The translations under genes were made by a program, and so were the position numbers. Below the pieces are notes generated by a model, which searched no databases, had not been told where the DNA came from, and saw only the letters and a program-made list of their open reading frames with translations. From NCBI RefSeq assembly GCF_019429335.1, contig NZ_JAHYJB010000001.1, positions 1-64,000 of the forward strand: a stretch of DNA of 64,000 nucleotides. Reading direction: 5' to 3'. The DNA is from Sulfurimonas sp. Its GTDB lineage: Bacteria > Campylobacterota > Campylobacteria > Campylobacterales > Sulfurimonadaceae. Below, one piece after another: positions 1-8,525 of the stretch (its first letter is position 1; each line of letters begins with the position of its first letter).

Positions 1-10
1 ATTAAACTTA

Positions 11-117
11 AGTGTCGGTTTTTACTCCAAAGTGTCCGAATCATTTCCGACACCACTGTCCGATTAGAACCGACATCACTGTCCGAACTCAACCGACATT
101 AGTGTCCGATTTGAACC
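11..117. repeat. Array of four ~23-bp repeats, transposon-end-like
   Basis: Units starting at 31, 55, 78 and 101 each read A(C/G)TGTCCGA, six variable bases, then CCGACA; the last unit is degenerate at its end, and an inverted copy TGTCGGTT sits at 13. Periods are 24, 23 and 23 bp. Arrays of short transposase-binding repeats like this are known at the ends of IS21-type, Tn7-like and Tn402-like elements. No transposase is in the window, so the element would lie to the left. Family and exact boundary are not determined. Confidence 0.5.
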
Positions 118-121
118 GTTT

Positions 122-229
122 TTTGCAGATAACGCTGTTTTTATCGGAACTGAGCCTTGTCATGATATATATGACCCATTTTGCGAAATTTTAGATGAGC
201 TTCAGAGTCTAGACAGGGTGACAAGTTAG
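122..229 (+). pseudogene. C-terminal remnant of a broken gene
   Basis: An open frame ending in TAG at 227-229 encodes about 35 residues of ordinary-looking protein (FADNAVFIGTEPCHDIYDPF, then an acidic helix ending SLDRVTS). It has no start codon of its own and runs back into the 23-bp repeat array, as expected if a transposon removed the 5' part of a gene. The family was not recognised. It could also be chance coding-like sequence. Confidence 0.3.
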
Positions 230-239
230 ATTTTTAAAC

Positions 240-794
240 CTAATACCAGTAGAGAGGATAGTGCCTTTTACTGTTCTCTGACATGTTATTTATAATTAGT
301 GCTACAAGAAGCATCATTATCGCACCAAGTCCGATTGGAGTCAGGGGATAGATCCAGCCAAGTGATTGAATCTGCTCGCTTCCGATAACGTATATTAGTG
401 CAGTTGCTCCGCCTGGAGGGTGCATTGTAAGTGTAAGGTGCATAACCAAAACAGAGAGTGAAACGCTAAGTGCACACAACAACTCTAAATCTAACATATT
501 GCCAAAACTCTTAACTAAGAGAACTGATACAAGTGCGGATAGAACATGTCCGCCAACTAAATTTCTAGGCTGTGAAAAGGGTGCTTCAGGGGCTCCGTAG
601 ATTAAAACTGCGGATGCTCCAAAAGAGCCAAGTAGAAAGAAGCTATCATGTGTGGAAAATGAGCTGCTGAAAATTGACATCATATAAATCCCTATAAACG
701 CGCCGACTACAGACCACAATATCTTACTTGTTGACTTTCTTGCAGGTCTTACATCTTTTGATCTCATTCTCTGGAAATATCTTCTTAATCGCAT
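240..794 (-). CDS. HPP family integral membrane protein
   Basis: 184-aa membrane protein of the HPP family, named for the His-Pro-Pro motif seen here as MHPPGGATALIYV near residue 125. Four to five hydrophobic segments follow a short basic N-terminus (RLRRYFQRMRSKD). Some cyanobacterial and plant HPP proteins have been linked to nitrite transport; the role in this lineage is not established. The gene stands alone, downstream of the repeat array and convergent with nothing obvious. The next minus-strand gene, tmk, ends 95 bp upstream of its start. Confidence 0.8.
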   Translation of the reverse strand: MRLRRYFQRMRSKDVRPARKSTSKILWSVVGAFIGIYMMSIFSSSFSTHDSFFLLGSFGASAVLIYGAPEAPFSQPRNLVGGHVLSALVSVLLVKSFGNMLDLELLCALSVSLSVLVMHLTLTMHPPGGATALIYVIGSEQIQSLGWIYPLTPIGLGAIMMLLVALIINNMSENSKRHYPLYWY

Positions 795-888
795 ATCTTC
801 TCTTGTTTAAAATATGTCGAATAATAAGTCTTTTTTTAATAATATCTATTGATACGTATCAACAATCCCAAATAAAATAATTAACTCT

Positions 889-1464
889 TTAATTGCTAAT
901 ATTATCTAATATCTCTTTTGTTATATCATCTATGTTTTTTGTTGCATCTATCGTAATGAGCTCTATATTTAGGAGGTTTGCAGCAGTTGTGAGTGCTTCT
1001 TGTATTTTTAAAAGATACTCTTCACCCCTTAGCTCAATGCCGTCTAGTTTTTTTTGAGAGAGCCTAAAGGAGAGCTCCTCTTTTGTAAGAGATAGTAAAA
1101 AAACTTTTTGCGGATAGATGCCGCCTGTTGCAAATCTGTTTAGGTGGAGAATGGCTGTTTCGCTGATTTCGCCCTGTACAAGCGCATACGCAACGCCGCT
1201 TACAACGCTTCTGTCTGAGATTATCATCTTCTCTAGATTTGGTTCAATTACCTCTTTCATATGCTCTGCGCGGTCAGCCAAAAAGAGCAAAAACTCAGCC
1301 TTTTTACTCTTTGTTTTTGCGCTTAAAACTATCTCTCTTATCTCTTTTCCAGCCTCTGTTCCGCCTGGCTCTTTTGTGATGATAGCTTCAGAAAAATGTG
1401 CACGCAGTCGCTCTATTTGTGTGCTTTTTCCTGCTGTATCAATTCCCTCTACTGCAATGTACAT
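889..1464 (-). CDS. tmk: Thymidylate kinase
   Basis: 191-aa dTMP kinase that phosphorylates dTMP to dTDP in the cytoplasm for DNA synthesis. The P-loop is at residues 7-15 (GIDTAGKST), preceded by the typical YIAVEG strand. The DR-containing segment (SDRSVVSGVAYA) and a basic lid region follow. The length is slightly short of the usual 200-210 aa. Its start lies 16 bp inside the end of coaD, so the two are probably translationally coupled. It is last in a flgA-ubiX-coaD-tmk series on the minus strand. Confidence 0.93.
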   Translation of the reverse strand: MYIAVEGIDTAGKSTQIERLRAHFSEAIITKEPGGTEAGKEIREIVLSAKTKSKKAEFLLFLADRAEHMKEVIEPNLEKMIISDRSVVSGVAYALVQGEISETAILHLNRFATGGIYPQKVFLLSLTKEELSFRLSQKKLDGIELRGEEYLLKIQEALTTAANLLNIELITIDATKNIDDITKEILDNISN

Positions 1465-1940
1465 GATTTCATGTTTCCTATAATTTCTTGAACCTCTTTT
1501 GGAACCAGATGTTCAGTTTTTGCGTTAAATTTAAGAAGATTTCTAACTATTGACGAGCTGATAAACGCATGTTGAAGTTTTGGCATAAGATAGACGGTTT
1601 CAATCGTGTCATCTAGCGAGTTATTTAGATATCCAAGTTGGAGTTCATACTCAAAGTCGCTCACCGCTCGCAGTCCGCGAATCAAAACCGTAGCTTTATA
1701 CGTGCTGGCAAGTTGAACCGTAAGATTATCAAAGCCTACAACTATAACATTGTCAATACCCTCAACTGCTTTTTTTACCATATTTATGCGCTCATCAAGT
1801 GTAAACATTGGTTTTTTGTCATTTGATATCGCAACTGCTATTATCAGTTTGTCAAAAAGTGTCAAAGTTCTCTCTATGATGTCAAAATGTCCGTTTGTGA
1901 TGGGATCAAATGTCCCGGGGTATATTGCTATTTTTTTCAT
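1449..1940 (-). CDS. coaD: Phosphopantetheine adenylyltransferase
   Basis: Catalyses the penultimate step of coenzyme A synthesis, adenylating 4'-phosphopantetheine. The nucleotidyltransferase motifs are clear: YPGTFDPITNGH at the N-terminus and ISSSIVR near the C-terminus. I chose the ATG at 1940 because it forms an ATGA overlap with the ubiX stop and begins with the family's usual KKIAIYPG. An upstream in-frame ATG at 1949 would add only MGR. Neither start has an ideally spaced ribosome-binding site. Confidence 0.92.
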   Translation of the reverse strand: MKKIAIYPGTFDPITNGHFDIIERTLTLFDKLIIAVAISNDKKPMFTLDERINMVKKAVEGIDNVIVVGFDNLTVQLASTYKATVLIRGLRAVSDFEYELQLGYLNNSLDDTIETVYLMPKLQHAFISSSIVRNLLKFNAKTEHLVPKEVQEIIGNMKSCTLQ

Positions 1941-2467
1941 TCTTCCCATCGCTTATAAAGATTATTTTCGATTCCAAGCATATCAAACCACTTTCCTATG
2001 AGAAAATTTTCCATCTCATCCAATGTCTGCTGCTCTGAGTAATACGCCATGACCGGCGGAGCTATGATAACTCCAAGAGCCGCAAGTTTATGCATGTTTT
2101 CAAGAGCTATTGCAGAAAAGGGCATCTCACGCGGGGCAAGAATAAGCTTTTTATGCTCTTTTATCATAACGCTCGCACATCTTGTAACCAAGTTGTCTGC
2201 AATTCCGCATGCTATCTTTGCCAGAGTGTTCATGCTGCAAGGCGCGATTATCATAGCGTCAACTCCAAATGAACCCGATGAGATGCCAGCAGCAATATTC
2301 TCGCTGTCATGAATTGTCACACCCATCTCTTTGTCTAGAACAACTTCGGAGTTTTTAGTCATTATGAAATATTTTTCTATCTCTTTTGGAAGAAGTTTGA
2401 GTATTTTTACGCCTAAGTTAACGCCGCTTGCACCGCTAGTTGCAACTACGATTTTACGATTTTTCAC
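1937..2467 (-). CDS. ubiX: Flavin prenyltransferase UbiX
   Basis: 176-aa UbiX-type enzyme that prenylates FMN to make the cofactor of UbiD decarboxylases. It begins with the conserved flavodoxin-like strand and loop (KIVVATSGASGVNLG) and carries the later APREMPFSAI and MIIAPCSMNT motifs of the family. It starts with GTG at 2467, sharing GTGA with the stop of flgA upstream, and ends in an ATGA overlap with coaD, so three genes are coupled. A UbiD partner is not in the window. Confidence 0.92.
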   Translation of the reverse strand: MKNRKIVVATSGASGVNLGVKILKLLPKEIEKYFIMTKNSEVVLDKEMGVTIHDSENIAAGISSGSFGVDAMIIAPCSMNTLAKIACGIADNLVTRCASVMIKEHKKLILAPREMPFSAIALENMHKLAALGVIIAPPVMAYYSEQQTLDEMENFLIGKWFDMLGIENNLYKRWEE

Positions 2468-3339
2468 TCTATCTCCGCTGTGCTTGAGCCTGTAACTCTT
2501 GCTTTTAAAATTTTTCCGCTGCTATTTTGAACATTTATTATATCATTTACTTTGCCATCTTGAAGAGCTTTTGCGCTAAAAGTTATTGCAATAGCATCTT
2601 TGTTCAGGCTTACGTTTATCGAAGCGTCTCTCTTTACGACGTCAAGCTCTTCAACGTCTCTTGAGGTTAATATCATGCCCTTTGGTATATGACGCTTTGC
2701 CTGAAATGATTTTTTATCTATATTTTGAAGCGGTTTTGCTCTGAAGCTCTCTAGCGGAATGTTTTTTCTTATGCAATTTGAGTGAGAAATGCGCATCTCT
2801 TTTTTTATTGTGTCTCTGCTTGTATATACCGGCAGGTTTGCTGTTATATAATAGTCAAAAAAAAGTTTTTTATTCTGCGGAGTTTTTATATTTACAATTC
2901 CGCTGCTTGACAAAAAATCGTTATTTCTAATGTTTACTACGAAATCTTGGGGTATGGATGTGATATATCCTCTTGGTTTTACTGAAATGCTTTTTATATC
3001 TATCTCCTCATACTCTTTTTTGTAGTAATCTTGTATCTTCTGCTCTATGTAAGAGGTGTCAATCGGGCTTTTTAAAATAAAATTTGTATAGTTGCTCTTT
3101 GAGGTCAGATTTTTATATCCATGCTCGCTTAGTATTTTTATTAAATCTTTTGTTTTGATTTTTAGAGAGTATCTGCTCTCTTCAATTCTAAGGATTTGAT
3201 AGTCATCTTTTGCTTCTGGAATTATTGAGGAGATATTTATATCTTTTGAATTTACGTAATAGATATCTTTTAGAGTATCGGAGGCATGCAGGTTTAGCAG
3301 TGCTAATAATAAAAAAAGAATTTTTACAAACATGTACAT
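2464..3339 (-). CDS. flgA: Flagellar P-ring assembly protein FlgA
   Basis: 291-aa secreted chaperone for building the flagellar P ring. The N-terminus (FVKILFLLLALLNLHAS) is a signal peptide, which fits a periplasmic role. The C-terminal half has the SAF-type domain (KRHIPKGMILTSRDVEELDV) typical of FlgA. It is at the head of the minus-strand run flgA-ubiX-coaD-tmk. The start could be the first Met or the Met two codons later. Confidence 0.88.
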   Translation of the reverse strand: MYMFVKILFLLLALLNLHASDTLKDIYYVNSKDINISSIIPEAKDDYQILRIEESRYSLKIKTKDLIKILSEHGYKNLTSKSNYTNFILKSPIDTSYIEQKIQDYYKKEYEEIDIKSISVKPRGYITSIPQDFVVNIRNNDFLSSSGIVNIKTPQNKKLFFDYYITANLPVYTSRDTIKKEMRISHSNCIRKNIPLESFRAKPLQNIDKKSFQAKRHIPKGMILTSRDVEELDVVKRDASINVSLNKDAIAITFSAKALQDGKVNDIINVQNSSGKILKARVTGSSTAEIE

Positions 3340-3413
3340 TGCCTAAGCTAGAAGATTTATGTATTTTATCATATAAAAGTAATGCGGTTTGATAAGTATG
3401 AAAAATCTATGTG

Positions 3414-3497
3414 TGGTACCTGCGGGCGGACTCGAACCGCCACAACTTGCGTTAGCGGATTTTGAATCCGCCGTGTCTACCATTTCACCACGCAGGC
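3414..3497 (-). tRNA. tRNA-Leu (CAA)
   Basis: Read on the minus strand, the acceptor arms GCCTGCG and CGCAGGT pair, and A-CCA is encoded at 3414-3417. The anticodon stem GCGGA/TCCGC encloses loop TTCAAAA, giving anticodon CAA for UUG. The long variable arm is that of a class II leucine tRNA, and the T arm GGCGG-TTCGAGT-CCGCC is intact. It lies between the divergently transcribed flgA and flgL. Confidence 0.96.
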
Positions 3498-3648
3498 TTG
3501 AAGATTGAAATAATAGTGGTTTATAGCTTAAAAGATTGTGAAATAAAAAGTAAATCACTTTTAGCCGATATTGTTGCATATGGAACTTATGTTGCTTAAT
3601 AGAGTAAAATTCCTAAGAAAAATTGAATAAAGAGAGTGGAGGTGCATT

Positions 3649-5745
3649 GTGAGAGTTACAACCAGCATGTATTATAAAAACATATATGGCGAGAGCAATG
3701 CGCTGCTTAGTAAAAACCTTTTTGACGTGAATAAGCAGATAGCCTCTGGATTAAATATTCAATATGCCCAAGATAACTTAAGAACATTTGCTGAAACAAT
3801 GAGACTTGACAATGAGATAGCAACTCTAGGGCAGATAAAGCAGAGCGTTCAAAGTGCATTTAAAGTCTCAGATCAGACGGATGCCGTACTAGGCGAGTTT
3901 TCGACATCTATGAACCGTGCCAGAACACTTCTTTTAAATGCCGCAAACGGAACCAATAGTGAAGCTTCTCTTGATGCAATTTCGCAAGAGCTAAGATCAA
4001 TCGAGGATCATTTTAAAAATTTGGCAAATACATCTATAAATGGACAGTACTTATTCTCAGGCTCAGCAGTAGATGTTAGACCAATTGCGGATGATGGTTC
4101 ATATATGGGCAATGACGGGTTATTAAAAGCCTTTACAGGCTCTAAAACTTCACAGCAATATAACATAAGCGGCGATGAGCTTTTCCTTGGAGAGAAGAAA
4201 CTTGTAAAAAGAGAGGTGACAACAAACGTTGTTCAAGCAAATCTGAGTGCAAAATATCCTGATTTTACAGATGCTACTGTTGCAGGAAACAGTGCTCTAA
4301 TATCAAGCAGTAGCACAATTCGTGATTTGATGGGCGATGGCGATAACATAGTTGACGTCGGGGTTTTAAAACACTTTTTTTATGTAAGCGGCACTAAAAG
4401 TGACGGAACCTCATTTAAAGAAAAAATATCGATGAGCGATGATGACAAAGTTAGCGACCTTTTGAGTAAAATCGGTGGTATATACGGAAATACGCCTGAG
4501 GTGAATGTTGTAAATGTCAGCATGAATTCAAACGGTCAAATAGTAATAGAAGATAAAATCAAAGGCTCAAGCAAGATAGATTTTCATATAGTAGGAGCGA
4601 CCGACCTGAGCGGCGGAGCTGCGGCCGATGTTGTTAATATTGACGATTTGGGTGATGGGGAGAGCAACTTTGACAAAATTATGCTTGGCACTTCAACCGC
4701 TACAAATCAAAACTTACATGTAAAAGAGTTTATAAAGTCTTCTTTGAGTGCTGCGGACAGTGTTTTGGCGACAAACAGTATCGAGGGGACTCTGTATGAT
4801 AGAACAGAGTTTAGTAAAGAGGGTGCTAGAGTCTCTTCGGCATCTCCGCAGATAATAAGAGGAACAAACGCATTTGCAACACCAAGCACAAAGCTGTCTG
4901 ATGTGGCAGACCTCTCGCAGGGAACAGCCGGTACGCTTGATGGCACTTCATTTATATTGGAAGGTACAGATGTAAACGGAGTGGCATATAGTGCACAGAT
5001 TGATTTGGCAACAGCGGGTTCGACTTTTACGGTCGGCGGTAATACGTATGATATTTTTAATGTAGCTACTCCAAGAACTGCCGTAGATGCAGATGAGATG
5101 AGATATAAACAGCTGATGGATGTTATGAACATGGTTGTTACAGGCAATCTTCCTGCAGCGGCTCCTGGAACTTCTGCTCAGTACGATAGTGCAATTGCAT
5201 CAGCCGACCTTAGAGGAAGAGTATTTTTAACTCATGATGGAAAGATAGAGTTTGAAGAGATAAACACTGGCGTTACCAAGGCAGCAATCGCAATTTACGA
5301 CGCAAATAGCGGTAACTTTGCGGCCGACGCTTCTGTTATGACATTTAATACAAATAATGCAATAACTGTGCGTGATCCAAAGACTGATTTTTTCAAAACA
5401 CTTGATGAGATAATTAAGTCGGTAGAAAACTACAAGCTCTATCCCGACAGCAATTCCGGTGATATAAGAAATGTTGGTATTGAAAATGCGATAGCAATGA
5501 TGGACGACCTCCAAGATCACGTTTATAGAGCCCATTCTCAAGTCGGTGCTCAGTCAAATGCGCTAGATACTTCATTGCAAAGAACCGAAATGCTGGAGAT
5601 AAGTTCAAAAAGTTTAAGATCTTCGGTTGTAGATACGGATTTGGCACAAGCTTCTTTAACTCTGGCACAGTTAAATACAAACTATCAGGCAATGCTCTCG
5701 ATAGTTGGAAAAATTTCCCAGCTGAGTCTGGTTAATTATTTATAA
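3649..5745 (+). CDS. flgL: Flagellar hook-associated protein 3 (FlgL)
   Basis: 698-aa junction protein linking the flagellar hook to the filament. The N-terminus (MRVTTSMYYKN, then an amphipathic helix) and the C-terminus (LAQASLTLAQLNTNYQAM, ending SLVNYL) are the flagellin-like D0/D1 coiled-coil ends. The long variable centre makes it about twice the enterobacterial length, as is usual in Campylobacterota. The start is GTG at 3649, supported by a strong GGAGGTG ribosome-binding site a few bases upstream; no in-frame ATG fits as well. Confidence 0.88.
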   Translation: MRVTTSMYYKNIYGESNALLSKNLFDVNKQIASGLNIQYAQDNLRTFAETMRLDNEIATLGQIKQSVQSAFKVSDQTDAVLGEFSTSMNRARTLLLNAANGTNSEASLDAISQELRSIEDHFKNLANTSINGQYLFSGSAVDVRPIADDGSYMGNDGLLKAFTGSKTSQQYNISGDELFLGEKKLVKREVTTNVVQANLSAKYPDFTDATVAGNSALISSSSTIRDLMGDGDNIVDVGVLKHFFYVSGTKSDGTSFKEKISMSDDDKVSDLLSKIGGIYGNTPEVNVVNVSMNSNGQIVIEDKIKGSSKIDFHIVGATDLSGGAAADVVNIDDLGDGESNFDKIMLGTSTATNQNLHVKEFIKSSLSAADSVLATNSIEGTLYDRTEFSKEGARVSSASPQIIRGTNAFATPSTKLSDVADLSQGTAGTLDGTSFILEGTDVNGVAYSAQIDLATAGSTFTVGGNTYDIFNVATPRTAVDADEMRYKQLMDVMNMVVTGNLPAAAPGTSAQYDSAIASADLRGRVFLTHDGKIEFEEINTGVTKAAIAIYDANSGNFAADASVMTFNTNNAITVRDPKTDFFKTLDEIIKSVENYKLYPDSNSGDIRNVGIENAIAMMDDLQDHVYRAHSQVGAQSNALDTSLQRTEMLEISSKSLRSSVVDTDLAQASLTLAQLNTNYQAMLSIVGKISQLSLVNYL

Positions 5746-5816
5746 TAGCCTTTATGGAACAGTTTTAGCTATACTTTCTTTTTTATTTCATTAGTGACAA
5801 AAAAGGAAGTTTTAGT

Positions 5817-8012
5817 TTGAAAGATACGATATTTATTATAAGCTTTGGTTTACTAATCTATCTGGGATTTGCTACTATCTTTGGCGATACTGCTCTTATG
5901 GGCAGTTATGGGGCTGTTTTTGCATCATATAATCATAAATATTTCGGTTATATATCTTACGCGTACATTTTTGCTTCTTTAATCCCGCTCTATATTTTTT
6001 ATAAAAAAACCACTTTTGACATCAGGACTTTAGAGCTCAGTGTAGCTTCGTTTTTGATTCTGTTTTCATTTTTATTGGCGCAAGCAATGCTCTTTGCAGG
6101 GGAATTTAGAGGAGATATCGGTGGCGGATTTGTGGACTTCTTATCTCCGTTTATAGGCTCGTTTGGACTTTGGATGTTTTGGCTTATGATTACGCTGCTC
6201 TCAACGGTTATCATCTTTGACAAAAGCGCACATGAGATGGTTGATATTTTATATAAAAACTTAAAAGAGATGAGTGCAGGCAAAGAGGATTTTACACCTA
6301 AAAAAAGTATTGAAACTAAGAGCAAAAGCACAACCGTTTCAAATCTACATGTAGATAAAGAGAAAGAAAAAGAAAAAGAGAGCATAGAAATGCCGTCTCT
6401 ATTGGAAAAAGAAGAGTTTGAGAGTGAAATAGACAAGCCTGCATATCTTAGAAAAGATGATTCAAAAAAAACTGCAGAGCTTCAAACTCCAAAACAGCAT
6501 AATATTGTAGAGCTTGTAAATGAGCTAAAAGAGCAAAAAAATGCAATTATCGTAGATGAGCTTGAAGAGAATGCAAAGCTTTTAGAGTCAATAGAGAGAG
6601 GCGAGGTTGAAAAACCAAAGAACTTTAAACTTCCATCTGTTGAATTTTTACAAAAACCAAACAACAAGGCTCACAGTGTAGATGAGAGCGAACTTGACGG
6701 AAAGATAAAGTTTCTTATAGAAAAGCTAGCTCATTTTAAAATTGAGGGCGATGTTGTGAGAACTTATGCAGGTCCAGTTGTCTCAACTTTTGAGTTTAAG
6801 CCTGCCGCAAATGTAAAAGTCTCACGCATTTTAAACCTTCAAGATGATTTGGCAATGGCGCTAAGTGCCGAGAGCATCCGTATTCAGGCTCCAATTCCCG
6901 GAAAAGATGTTGTAGGTATCGAGATACCAAACGCAACCGTAGATACCATATACTTAAGAGAGTTGCTTGATAGCAAACTTTTTAAAGAGTCATCTTCACC
7001 TCTGACTATTGTTTTGGGCAAAGATATAGTTGGCAAACCTTTTATTACAGACCTTAAAAAGCTTCCGCATCTCCTCATAGCAGGAACAACGGGAAGCGGA
7101 AAAAGTGTCGGTATAAATGCCATGATACTCTCGCTTTTATATAAAAACTCGCCAGACCAGCTAAGACTTCTTATGATTGACCCAAAAATGCTTGAGTTCT
7201 CTATCTATAATGATATCCCGCATCTCCTGACTCCTGTAATTACCAAGGCTAAGCAGGCGATTGTAGCGCTTAATAACATGGTTTATGAGATGGAGAGGCG
7301 CTACTCCCTTATGAGCGAAAACAGAACGAAAAATATAGAGAGTTATAATGAAAAGGTTAAAAAAGAGGGCGGTGAACATCTTCCGTATATCGTTGTAATC
7401 ATAGATGAGCTTGCCGACTTGATGATGACGAGCGGAAAAGATGTCGAGTACTCTATTGCAAGACTGGCTCAAATGGCAAGAGCTTCCGGAATCCACCTTG
7501 TAGTAGCGACTCAAAGACCTTCTGTTGATGTTGTAACTGGGCTTATTAAAGCAAACCTGCCTTCACGCATATCATACAGAGTAGGGCAGAAGGTTGATAG
7601 CAAAATCATACTAGACCAGCAAGGTGCAGAATCACTCCTTGGCAAGGGCGACATGCTCTTTACACCTCCAGGCTCAACTGGTCTGGTGCGTCTTCATGCA
7701 CCTTGGAGCACAGAAGAAGAGATAGAGAAGATAGTTGACTTTATCAAGTCTCAAAGAGCTCCAAATTACGACAAAAGTTTCCTTGTTGAAGAGAGTGAAA
7801 ATAGCTACTCTTCAAACGACTCTTATGAAGAGCTTGACCCTATGTTTGATGAAGCAAAAAATGTTGTCTTAAGCGATAGAAAAACCTCTATCTCATATCT
7901 CCAGAGAAAGCTTCAAATCGGATATAACAAATCTGCAAGACTCATTGAACAGCTTGAAAACGAGGGAATCTTGTCGGCTCCAAACTCTAAAGGGATCCGT
8001 GATATCCTCTAA
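5817..8012 (+). CDS. ftsK: DNA translocase FtsK
   Basis: 731-aa septal DNA pump that clears chromosome termini at division. Four hydrophobic segments fill the first 145 residues, followed by a charged low-complexity linker with a KEKEKEKES run. The RecA-like motor follows, with Walker A GTTGSGKSV near residue 422 and Walker B VVIIDELADL near 524. The last ~65 residues form the DNA-reading gamma winged helix (ISYLQRKLQIGYNKSARLIE). The start is TTG at 5817 behind AAAGGAAG. The short linker is typical of epsilonproteobacteria. Its stop overlaps the start of the next gene. Confidence 0.94.
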   Translation: MKDTIFIISFGLLIYLGFATIFGDTALMGSYGAVFASYNHKYFGYISYAYIFASLIPLYIFYKKTTFDIRTLELSVASFLILFSFLLAQAMLFAGEFRGDIGGGFVDFLSPFIGSFGLWMFWLMITLLSTVIIFDKSAHEMVDILYKNLKEMSAGKEDFTPKKSIETKSKSTTVSNLHVDKEKEKEKESIEMPSLLEKEEFESEIDKPAYLRKDDSKKTAELQTPKQHNIVELVNELKEQKNAIIVDELEENAKLLESIERGEVEKPKNFKLPSVEFLQKPNNKAHSVDESELDGKIKFLIEKLAHFKIEGDVVRTYAGPVVSTFEFKPAANVKVSRILNLQDDLAMALSAESIRIQAPIPGKDVVGIEIPNATVDTIYLRELLDSKLFKESSSPLTIVLGKDIVGKPFITDLKKLPHLLIAGTTGSGKSVGINAMILSLLYKNSPDQLRLLMIDPKMLEFSIYNDIPHLLTPVITKAKQAIVALNNMVYEMERRYSLMSENRTKNIESYNEKVKKEGGEHLPYIVVIIDELADLMMTSGKDVEYSIARLAQMARASGIHLVVATQRPSVDVVTGLIKANLPSRISYRVGQKVDSKIILDQQGAESLLGKGDMLFTPPGSTGLVRLHAPWSTEEEIEKIVDFIKSQRAPNYDKSFLVEESENSYSSNDSYEELDPMFDEAKNVVLSDRKTSISYLQRKLQIGYNKSARLIEQLENEGILSAPNSKGIRDIL

Positions 8013-8404
8013 TGAGCAAGCCGCACTTTCTCTTTACAAAATTTGCAAACTCAATAAGTGTACATGTTAAAAATTTAGAGCAGCTCTCAGTCGCCCAGAT
8101 ACAGAATATTGAAGCCTTTGTTAAGGCAAGAAAAGGCATTTTTGATTTTAACTCATATACCTTTACAATCCAAAAAAGATTAGAATTTAACGAATTTATT
8201 TCGCTTCTGCAAAGCAGTTCACTAGACGCTGCATGTGAAGAAAAAATCATAAACATACAGCAAAGAGAGAGAGTTGAGTTTGGAAAATACAAAGGAATGC
8301 TATATTGTGACCTTCCAGATGCATATCTTTTGTGGCTAAAAAGTAACTACATGGGAAAAGATAGAGATATTGTTGAGGCGGAGTTGAAATTCAGGTCCAT
8401 GTAA
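8012..8404 (+). CDS. DUF3820-like conserved protein
   Basis: 130-aa protein whose start ATG overlaps the ftsK stop (TAATG), so it is probably co-translated with ftsK. The C-terminal 45 residues carry FGKYKGMLYCDLPDAYLLWL, closely matching the DUF3820 pattern of F-G-K-[YH]-x-G and the D-x-P-x-x-Y-L-x-W-[LF] repeat. The N-terminal 80 residues are not recognised. The molecular role is unknown; similar domains are found in small putative nucleic-acid-associated proteins. Confidence 0.6.
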   Translation: MSKPHFLFTKFANSISVHVKNLEQLSVAQIQNIEAFVKARKGIFDFNSYTFTIQKRLEFNEFISLLQSSSLDAACEEKIINIQQRERVEFGKYKGMLYCDLPDAYLLWLKSNYMGKDRDIVEAELKFRSM

Positions 8405-8525
8405 TGTTACAAAAATATACACTTTTAAAATAAAATAGATAGCTTTTGTTTCTAATAGTAACATTCTATTTTTTGCGTTTCTTTATTTGGTTATAATCAC
8501 TTAAATTTTAAACACAGGAATAATA

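Noticed and set aside
3343-3579. 78-aa minus-strand open frame
   Set aside because: It covers the tRNA-Leu gene entirely and has no ribosome-binding site; it is a chance frame.
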